From Bacteroidota bacterium (lineage in GTDB: Bacteria > Bacteroidota > Bacteroidia > UKL13-3), in the NCBI GenBank assembly GCA_947462865.1, contig CANHRW010000132.1:1-5786 (forward strand): 5,786 bases of DNA, read 5' to 3'. This document shows, one piece after another, positions 1 through 5,710 of the stretch. The notes under the pieces are model-generated. The model was not told the origin of the DNA. It searched no databases and saw nothing but the letters and a program-made list of their open reading frames with translations. The translations under genes and the position numbers were made by a program. Every line of letters begins with the position of its first letter. The stretch's first letter is position 1.

Positions 1-605
1 CCATAAAGGGTATAAAAATTGCTTACCCAAGCAATGCTGCCGACATGAAAGGTTTAATGAAAGCAGCTTATTACGATGGCAACCCCTGCATTATGCTTGA
101 ACACAAAGGGCTGTATTGGAGTAAAAATCCAGGAACTGAAAATGCCCGTTGCATAGAGCCAGATGCCGATTATATATTACCTTTTGGTAGTGCCAATATT
201 GTACAAGAAGCAAGTGAAGAAGCCATTTTAATGGGTGAGTCTTGCTTGGTAGTCACCTATGGAATGGGAGTACATTGGGCTTTAGGTGCTGCTAAACAGC
301 TTGATGGGAAAATTGAAATCTTAGACCTAAGGACCTTACAACCATTAGATGAAACCACAATTATGGAACGGGTTCAAATACATGGCAAATGTTTGGTATT
401 AACTGAAGAGCCTTTATTGAATTCATTTGCTGAAAGTTTGGCTGCCAGGATAATGCAACAATGCTTTCAAAAATTGGATGCGCCAGTTGCAACACTAGGT
501 GCACAAAATGTTCCGGCTATCCCGCTAAATACTGATTTAGAAGCCGCCATTTTACCCAATGTAGACAAACTAATTGTTACTTTGCAACATTTATTAAACA
601 CCTAA
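1..605 (+). CDS. 2-oxoacid dehydrogenase E1, beta-type C-terminal part (partial, 5' end outside window)
   Basis: This is the 3' end of a thiamine-diphosphate-dependent E1 gene. E1 decarboxylates a 2-oxoacid and passes the acyl group to the lipoyl E2 subunit of a cytoplasmic dehydrogenase complex. The frame is open from the left edge (first full codon at base 3), giving 200 visible residues. The first ~40 close the pyrimidine-binding domain, with the family segment LEHKGLYW at visible residues 32-39. The transketolase C-terminal domain follows, with VTYGMG (~84-89), DLRTLQPLD (108-116) and LTEEPLLNSFAE (133-144). The protein ends a few residues after the usual PNVDKL-type tail, so the C-terminus looks complete. 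The wording matches the fused alpha/beta E1 proteins of about 650-700 residues that are common in Bacteroidota, often annotated as 2-oxoisovalerate dehydrogenase. Whether an alpha part is fused upstream cannot be seen. A branched-chain substrate is likely but not proven; pyruvate or acetoin are alternatives. Confidence 0.9.
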   Translation, partial: IKGIKIAYPSNAADMKGLMKAAYYDGNPCIMLEHKGLYWSKNPGTENARCIEPDADYILPFGSANIVQEASEEAILMGESCLVVTYGMGVHWALGAAKQLDGKIEILDLRTLQPLDETTIMERVQIHGKCLVLTEEPLLNSFAESLAARIMQQCFQKLDAPVATLGAQNVPAIPLNTDLEAAILPNVDKLIVTLQHLLNT

Positions 606-644
606 ATAAAATACTAAAAAATAGGCCAATTTATCTAGAAACAA

Positions 645-676
645 TTTGGCAATCGGAGGAATAAACTGCAAATTTG
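645..676 (+). promoter_or_regulatory. Candidate Bacteroidota-type promoter for purL
   Basis: TTTG at 645-648 is followed after 20 bases by CAAATTTG at 669-676. The Bacteroidota primary sigma factor consensus is TTTG, about 19-21 bases, then TAnnTTTG, so only the first base of the -7 element differs. Transcription would start at about 680-685, giving a leader of only ~10-15 bases before the purL ATG at 695. The site sits in the only sizeable gap on the plus strand, where a promoter is expected. In AT-rich DNA such matches also arise by chance, so this is a candidate only. Confidence 0.4.
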
Positions 677-694
677 TGCTTTCTCAATATTACC

Positions 695-2935
695 ATGAGT
701 CAAGAACAACCTGTAGGAAATTTAGCCAGCTTAGAACAAGCACAACAATTGGGTTTAAGGCCCGAGGAATTCGAAAAAATCAAAGAAATTTTGGGCAGAG
801 TTCCAACATTTACTGAGTTGAGTATTTATTCAGTCATGTGGAGTGAACATTGTTCTTACAAGAATTCCATCATTTGGCTAAAAACCCTTCCCAAAGAAGG
901 TGAAAAAATGCTTGCAAAAGCTGGAGAAGAAAATGCTGGTTTAATTGATATTGGAGATGGCCTTGCCTGCTGCTTTAAAATAGAATCTCATAACCACCCT
1001 TCTGCCATTGAGCCTTATCAAGGAGCAGCTACCGGAGTTGGAGGCATTAACAGAGATATTTTTTCAATGGGAGCCAGGCCCATCGCTCAATTAAACTCTT
1101 TACGATTTGGAAATATTCACAATGAACGAACCAAATGGTTGGTAAGAGGAGTTGTAAAAGGAATTGGCAATTATGGTAATGCCTTTGGAATTCCAACGGT
1201 TGGTGGCGAAGTATACTTTGACGATTGTTACCAAATTAACCCATTGGTCAATGCCATGAGTGTTGGGATTGCAAAAGTTGGACATACTGTTTCAGCCATA
1301 GCTGATGGACCAGGAAACCCTGTTTATATATTTGGATCGGCCACCGGAAAAGATGGCATTCATGGAGCCGCATTTGCATCAAAAGATATTACTGAAGATT
1401 CAGCCAAAGACTTACCATCTGTTCAGGTAGGTGATCCTTTTTGGGAGAAATTAATTCTCGAAGCAAGTATGGAATTACTGGAAACAGATGCCGTTGTTGG
1501 TATGCAAGACATGGGAGCTGCAGGTATTACTTGCTCAACCAGTGAAATGGCTGCTAAATCAAAAACAGGCATGAAAATTTGGCTAGATAAAGTTCCCATG
1601 CGTCAGGCAGATATGAAAGACTGGGAGATTTTATTGAGTGAAAGCCAAGAACGCATGTTGGTAATTGTTAAAAAAGGGCAAGAAAAAACAGTAGAAAAAA
1701 TATTCGAAAAATGGGATTTAACGTATGCCATTATAGGCGAAGTGACCAATTCTGAACATGTTCAGTACTATATGAACAATGAACTTAGAGCCAATATTCC
1801 TGCAGAAAGTTTGGTGTTGGGTGGTGGCGCTCCAGTTTATGAAAGAGCCTATACTGAGCCTAAATATTTCAAAGACATTCAAGCTTATCAATTAGAAAAC
1901 ATAGCTGATTGTTCAATGGAAGAAGCAAAAGAAATTGCAAAATGGATCCTTGCGCAACCCAATATTGCCAGCAAAAAGTGGGTTTACAACCAATATGACA
2001 GCATGGTTGGAACCATTAATCAAAGTACCAACAAAGCATCTGATGCTGCTGTAGTAAAAGTAAAAGGTTCAGATAAATCAATTGCTATGACCGTTGATTG
2101 TAACAGCCGCTTTGTATACGCAGATCCATTTAAAGGAGGTATGATGGCAGTAGCAGAAGCAGCTAGAAATTTAGTGTGTACGGGGGCTGAACCAGCAGCT
2201 ATTACCAATTGTTTAAACTTTGGAAACCCATACAATCCTGAAGTATATTACCAATTTGTATATGCCATTAAAGGTATGGGAGAGGCTTGTAGAAAGTTTG
2301 ATACTCCTGTTACAGGTGGAAATGTGAGCTTCTACAATCAAAGTAGTGATGAAAACGCTGTTTTCCCTACACCTACCATAGGAATGGTTGGTTTAATTCC
2401 ATCTGGAAGAAAACAAATGACACTTGACTTTAAAAAAGAAGGTGACCTCATTTATGTATTGGGTGAACAACACAATGAAATTAACAGTTCACAATACTTG
2501 GTGCATTACAAAAATATCAAACAAAGTCCCGCTCCATATTTTGACTTAGATCAAGAACACAAAATACAACAGGCATTATTGGCAGCCATTTCTCATCAAT
2601 TGGTAGAGTCTGCTCATGATACGAGTGAGGGAGGGTTGTTTGTAGCACTTTTTGAATCTGCAAAACCAAATCAATTGGGTTTTCACATTCAGCAAAATAA
2701 TGCACTCCGTAAAGATGCATACTTGTTTGGCGAAACACAAAGCCGAATTGTGGTTTCAGTTACACCGCTTAAAAAACAAGCTTTTGAAAACTTAATGGCT
2801 CAACAAGCAATAAAGTTTGATTGCGTTGGGTATGTCAGCAGTGGCAGTATTCAAATAAACAATGAGGGGTTTGGCTATACTGTTGATTATATGAATTTAT
2901 ATGAAAATAGTTTAGGGAATTTACTTGAATCATAA
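695..2935 (+). CDS. purL: Phosphoribosylformylglycinamidine synthase subunit PurL (small type)
   Basis: This is the fourth step of de novo purine synthesis: ATP-dependent amidation of FGAR to FGAM in the cytoplasm, using ammonia supplied by the PurQ glutaminase with PurS. The 746-residue protein has the length of the Bacillus-type small PurL and lacks the glutaminase domain of the ~1,200-1,300-residue fused enzyme. Two AIRS-like halves are visible. The first has SEHCSYKNS (50-58), KIESHNHPS (95-103, nucleotide and catalytic site region) and GVGGINRDIFSMGA (115-128, with the metal-binding Asp at 121). The second has TVDCNSRFVYADP (from 466), TGGNVSFYN (540-548) and HDTSEGGL (641-648). I chose the ATG at 695 because the protein then begins at the usual family distance before SEHCS. 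A TTG at 674 would add seven residues (MCFLNIT) and would lie inside the candidate promoter. A GGAGGA at 655-660 is too far from the ATG to act as its ribosome site. purS and purQ are not in the window. Confidence 0.97.
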   Translation: MSQEQPVGNLASLEQAQQLGLRPEEFEKIKEILGRVPTFTELSIYSVMWSEHCSYKNSIIWLKTLPKEGEKMLAKAGEENAGLIDIGDGLACCFKIESHNHPSAIEPYQGAATGVGGINRDIFSMGARPIAQLNSLRFGNIHNERTKWLVRGVVKGIGNYGNAFGIPTVGGEVYFDDCYQINPLVNAMSVGIAKVGHTVSAIADGPGNPVYIFGSATGKDGIHGAAFASKDITEDSAKDLPSVQVGDPFWEKLILEASMELLETDAVVGMQDMGAAGITCSTSEMAAKSKTGMKIWLDKVPMRQADMKDWEILLSESQERMLVIVKKGQEKTVEKIFEKWDLTYAIIGEVTNSEHVQYYMNNELRANIPAESLVLGGGAPVYERAYTEPKYFKDIQAYQLENIADCSMEEAKEIAKWILAQPNIASKKWVYNQYDSMVGTINQSTNKASDAAVVKVKGSDKSIAMTVDCNSRFVYADPFKGGMMAVAEAARNLVCTGAEPAAITNCLNFGNPYNPEVYYQFVYAIKGMGEACRKFDTPVTGGNVSFYNQSSDENAVFPTPTIGMVGLIPSGRKQMTLDFKKEGDLIYVLGEQHNEINSSQYLVHYKNIKQSPAPYFDLDQEHKIQQALLAAISHQLVESAHDTSEGGLFVALFESAKPNQLGFHIQQNNALRKDAYLFGETQSRIVVSVTPLKKQAFENLMAQQAIKFDCVGYVSSGSIQINNEGFGYTVDYMNLYENSLGNLLES

Positions 2936-2953
2936 CCTTTCGAAAATATAAAA

Positions 2954-3790
2954 ATGGCACTTGATCAATTAGAAGAAGAAATCAAAACCGAAGAGAAAGA
3001 AATGAGCTTCTTCGACCATGTCGATGAATTAAGAAGCCATATCATGAAATCGGTGATTGCCATTTTTGTATGCGCAGTTGTTGTATTTTTTAACAAATAC
3101 CTGTTGTTTGATGTGATCTTGTTTGGCCCAATGCATACCAATTTTTGGACCTACGAAATCATGTGTGAGCTATCAAATAAATTCATTGGAAACGATAGTT
3201 ACTGTGTTAAAGAAATAGGCTTTGTACTATCCAATATTGATATCACTGGACAGTTTACGCAACATTTATTTATTTCTTTTGTAGGTGGAATTATTTTGGC
3301 ATTTCCATTTGTGTTATGGCAGCTCTGGCGCTTTATTAAACCAGCCCTTAACGAAAAAGAAATCAATTATGCCAAGGGACTTGTGTTTTTTAGTTCCATG
3401 CTGTTCTTCACAGGTATTGCTTTTGGTTATTTTATATTATCACCGCTATCTATTCAGTTCCTAGGTTCATACCAAGTGAGCACTTTGGTAAGCAACGAAA
3501 TTAATTTAGAGTCTTATGTGTCATTTATCTCTACTTTAACATTTGCTACAGGCATTATTTTTGAAATGCCCATATTGGTTTATTTCTTAACCAAAATAGG
3601 CATACTCGGAAGTCGTTTAATGAGTAAATACAGAAGGTATGCAATTGTAGTCATTTTGTTAATTGCAGGTATTTTAACCCCCTCTCCCGATATGGCCAGT
3701 CAAATTATGATGGCCATCCCTTTATATGGATTGTATGAGCTGAGTATTATTGTTGCCAGACGTGTAGAAAAAAATAAAAATAAAAAATAG
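2954..3790 (+). CDS. tatC: Sec-independent protein translocase subunit TatC
   Basis: TatC is the inner-membrane core of the twin-arginine pathway. It binds RR signal peptides and recruits TatA to export folded proteins. The 278-residue sequence shows six hydrophobic segments, at roughly 31-52, 103-125, 143-165, 190-213, 227-242 and 248-267. Family positions are present: the cytoplasmic N-terminal HVDELRSH (22-29), FIKPALNEKE (127-136; F127 and E136 match E. coli F94 and E103 of the signal-peptide site), and LTPSPDMASQ (241-250) before the last helix. The first periplasmic loop is long and carries Cys71 and Cys84, as in other Bacteroidota TatC. The start at 2954 gives a 16-residue acidic leader before MSFFDHVDEL. 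An ATG at 3002 is possible but less likely given family lengths. The gene starts 18 bases after the purL stop behind an A-rich leader without a Shine-Dalgarno site. The C-terminus is lysine- and asparagine-rich (VEKNKNKK). No tatA is in view. Confidence 0.96.
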   Translation: MALDQLEEEIKTEEKEMSFFDHVDELRSHIMKSVIAIFVCAVVVFFNKYLLFDVILFGPMHTNFWTYEIMCELSNKFIGNDSYCVKEIGFVLSNIDITGQFTQHLFISFVGGIILAFPFVLWQLWRFIKPALNEKEINYAKGLVFFSSMLFFTGIAFGYFILSPLSIQFLGSYQVSTLVSNEINLESYVSFISTLTFATGIIFEMPILVYFLTKIGILGSRLMSKYRRYAIVVILLIAGILTPSPDMASQIMMAIPLYGLYELSIIVARRVEKNKNKK

Positions 3791-3793
3791 AAT

Positions 3794-4228
3794 ATGGGTG
3801 TTAAAATAGCCATTGCTGCCGATCATGCTGGTTTTGATTTCAAAACTGCCATTAAACAATTTTTAACAGAAAAAGGATTTGAATTGATTGATTTTGGTGC
3901 ACATTCATCAGATTCTGTAGATTACCCAGATGTAACACATCCTTTGGCAAACGAAGTACTTTCTGGAAACAGTACATTGGGTATATTAATTTGCGGAAGT
4001 GGTAATGGTGTTTGCATGACTGCCAATAAACACCAAGGTATTCGTGCTGCTTTATGTTGGAACAAAGATTTAGGTGAATTGGCCAGATTGCACAATGATG
4101 CAAATGTATTGTGCTTACCTGCTCGTTTCATAGACTTAGCAACTGCAAAAGCAATTTGCGAGGTGTTTTTAAACACGGCATTTGAAGGTGGAAGACATGC
4201 TAACAGGGTTCATAAAATTAACTGTTAA
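3794..4228 (+). CDS. rpiB: Ribose-5-phosphate isomerase B
   Basis: RpiB interconverts ribose 5-phosphate and ribulose 5-phosphate in the non-oxidative pentose phosphate pathway. The 144 residues match the usual length of the RpiB/LacAB family. Visible active-site elements are AADHAG (8-13, Asp10/His11), DYPD (43-46), CGSGNG (67-72) with the catalytic Cys67, ARLHNDANV (97-105) with ring-opening His100, Arg111, and the phosphate-binding arginines of FEGGRHANRVHKI (Arg134, Arg138). Cys67 places it with the cysteine-type enzymes such as E. coli RpiB, not the mycobacterial type that uses a glutamate a few residues later; that position is Val73 here. Allose-6-phosphate isomerase activity is a known alternative in this family and cannot be excluded. 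The ATG lies 3 bases after the tatC stop, so its leader is the A-rich 3' end of tatC, pointing to cotranscription. Confidence 0.96.
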   Translation: MGVKIAIAADHAGFDFKTAIKQFLTEKGFELIDFGAHSSDSVDYPDVTHPLANEVLSGNSTLGILICGSGNGVCMTANKHQGIRAALCWNKDLGELARLHNDANVLCLPARFIDLATAKAICEVFLNTAFEGGRHANRVHKINC

Positions 4229-4230
4229 TT
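4216..4230. repeat. 15-base inverted repeat across the rpiB stop / meaB start
   Basis: AATTAACTGTTAATT is a perfect inverted repeat with 7-base arms around one central T. It spans the last rpiB codons, the TAA stop and the first two bases of the meaB TTG start. As RNA it could form at most six A-U pairs closed by a CTG loop, which is weak. It could be a protein-binding site, or chance: arms made almost only of A and T are easy to find in DNA this AT-rich. The repeat itself is plain to see; a function is not shown. Confidence 0.3.
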
Positions 4231-5137
4231 GATTTCAGAAACAAGCATAGCAGCCATCTCTAATGGAAACATCAGGGCCATTTCAAGAGCCATTACGGGC
4301 ATTGAAAATGAGCATTCTGATTACCTTGATTTGTTGAAATACTTGCCAGTTAACAACACACCAGTAATTGGATTTACAGGCCCTCCAGGTGCTGGAAAAA
4401 GTACGCTCATCAGTGCAATTCTGTCTCATTTAAATACGTTAAACAAAAGAGTTGCTGTGATTGCTGTTGACCCCAGTTCTCCATTCAACCATGGAGCTTT
4501 ACTAGGTGACCGATTGCGCATGAATGAACATTATTTACTTCCTAATGTGTTCATCAGAAGCATGGCTACCAGAGGTAGTTTAGGCGGATTAGCACCCAAG
4601 GTTTTTGAAGTTTGCGATTTATTAAAATGCGCCAATTTTGATTATATATTTATAGAAACAGTGGGTGTTGGACAAAGTGAAGTTGAAATTGCCGCCTTAG
4701 CCGATACCACTGTGTTGGTATTGGTTCCAGAGGCAGGAGATGAAATTCAAACCATTAAAAGCGGCATCATGGAAGTTGCAGATGTATTTGTACTGAACAA
4801 ATCTGACCGCAATGGCGCCGATATATTTTATAGAAACTTGGTGCAGTTGGCTCATCAAACGGCTAACAAAGACTGGGAAATACCCGTATTACAAACCATT
4901 GCCAACGACAAAAAAGGCATTGAAAAATTAATGGATGCCATTGTTGCCCATCAACAAAGTCAACACCACTACGAGAAAAAAATTGAACTATTGGTAAAAA
5001 AAGCCATTAACCTGATAACCCAGTCTAGAATCAAAGACCTGATACCTGCAGAAATCAAGAAAAATATCGAAACTGAGTTTGGCGAAAACTTTAACTTGTA
5101 TCGGTTTGTTAAAAAGTATATTCCATCAACAAAATGA
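4229..5137 (+). CDS. meaB: MeaB-type GTPase, methylmalonyl-CoA mutase chaperone (ArgK/MeaB family)
   Basis: MeaB is a G3E-family P-loop GTPase. It gates loading of adenosylcobalamin into methylmalonyl-CoA mutase and protects the enzyme from inactivation. The 302 residues show, in order: a helical N-terminal arm with RAISRAITGIEN (16-27), Walker A GPPGAGKST (51-59), the switch segment DPSSPFNHGALLGDRLRM (81-98), SMATRGSLGGLA (111-122), ETVGVGQSE (143-151) and the base-specificity motif NKSD (190-193). A C-terminal helical tail ends FNLYRFVKKYI. The start is the TTG at 4229: it follows the rpiB TAA directly, the preceding in-frame codon is that stop, and the next in-frame ATG is at residue 98, past the P-loop. 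No Shine-Dalgarno site is visible, so initiation probably depends on ribosomes ending rpiB. Older databases call this family ArgK (arginine/ornithine transport kinase), a name not supported by later work. The mutase genes are not in the window. Confidence 0.93.
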   Translation: MISETSIAAISNGNIRAISRAITGIENEHSDYLDLLKYLPVNNTPVIGFTGPPGAGKSTLISAILSHLNTLNKRVAVIAVDPSSPFNHGALLGDRLRMNEHYLLPNVFIRSMATRGSLGGLAPKVFEVCDLLKCANFDYIFIETVGVGQSEVEIAALADTTVLVLVPEAGDEIQTIKSGIMEVADVFVLNKSDRNGADIFYRNLVQLAHQTANKDWEIPVLQTIANDKKGIEKLMDAIVAHQQSQHHYEKKIELLVKKAINLITQSRIKDLIPAEIKKNIETEFGENFNLYRFVKKYIPSTK

Positions 5138-5709
5138 AAATTACCATTGTTTCAGGTTCTGCCCGAGAAAACAACAATACCATTCGAGTAGCATATGCAC
5201 TTGAAAAATTAACCCAAACAAATCACGAAGTACAACTCATTGATTTTAGTAATTACGACATCCCTTTTTTATCACAGGGAGGTTTTAAACCAACTGAGTT
5301 AACTACATTTCAAGCAAGTTGTGTAGCGGCTTTTGAAAACAGCAACCTGATTTTATTTATTTCGCCAGAGTACAATTGGAGTACAACCCCAGAATTACTA
5401 AACTTGTTACATTGTTTGACTCAACCACCATTTAAAAATGCTTTGCAAAACAAGGTGTTTTCCTTTGTAGGAGTTTCTTCCGGAAAAGGAGGTAAAGTTC
5501 CAGCTATACAATTGATGCAAATTGTAAACAAACTCATAGGATTTAGCCAAACAGAATCTATTGTTTCGGCTAAAATATTTGAAGTGCATTTTGTAAAAGA
5601 AGTACTAGACGAAAAAGGAAACAGTTTAGGTAACCAACTTTTTGACACTGGTTTAGCTGAGTATTGTAACTATACTATAGGAATTGCCAATAGGTGGTTA
5701 AAAGTATAA
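5134..5709 (+). CDS. NADPH-dependent FMN reductase-like flavoprotein
   Basis: This 191-residue protein belongs to the flavodoxin-fold NADPH-dependent FMN reductase family (the ChrR/YieF/azoreductase group). These are usually cytoplasmic dimers that bind FMN and reduce quinones, azo dyes, metals or other acceptors. Visible elements are the N-terminal strand and FMN-phosphate loop ITIVSGSARENNNT (3-16), the flavin-contacting PEYNWSTTPELLNLL (78-92), and the strand plus glycine-rich turn FVGVSSGKGGK (111-121) followed by an Ile/Gln/Leu helix. The PEYN motif departs from the common PEYN.S.PG.LKN form, with TTPELLN in place of the PG-LKN part, so it may be a divergent subgroup. The natural substrate cannot be told from sequence. 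Its ATG overlaps the meaB stop by four bases (ATGA), the classic arrangement for translational coupling, so it is probably the last gene of the purL-to-flavoprotein run. Confidence 0.88.
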   Translation: MKITIVSGSARENNNTIRVAYALEKLTQTNHEVQLIDFSNYDIPFLSQGGFKPTELTTFQASCVAAFENSNLILFISPEYNWSTTPELLNLLHCLTQPPFKNALQNKVFSFVGVSSGKGGKVPAIQLMQIVNKLIGFSQTESIVSAKIFEVHFVKEVLDEKGNSLGNQLFDTGLAEYCNYTIGIANRWLKV

Positions 5710-5710
5710 T

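Noticed and set aside
625..650. GCCAA/TTGGC inverted repeat after the E1 stop, as a possible terminator
   Set aside because: The stem has only five pairs with a 16-base loop, and no T run follows. Not convincing as a terminator.
674..694. TTG at 674 as the purL start, preceded by GGAGGA at 655-660
   Set aside because: The spacing of 13 bases is long, the added MCFLNIT is not typical of PurL, and an ATG at 695 gives the normal N-terminus. The TTG also falls inside the candidate -7 element.
1100..1285. Minus-strand open frame inside purL (others at 2020-2235 and 2517-2738)
   Set aside because: Each lies wholly within a strongly conserved plus-strand gene and encodes nothing recognisable; these are antisense shadows.
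3852..4176. Two overlapping minus-strand open frames inside rpiB
   Set aside because: RpiB is complete with all active-site residues on the plus strand, and the antisense products look like no protein family.
4229..5137. Naming the GTPase ArgK, an arginine/ornithine transport kinase
   Set aside because: The motifs are those of a MeaB-type G3E GTPase, and no transport genes are nearby. The ArgK name is a legacy annotation for this family.
5407..5648. Minus-strand open frames inside the flavoprotein gene
   Set aside because: They overlap conserved flavoprotein motifs and have no family features.
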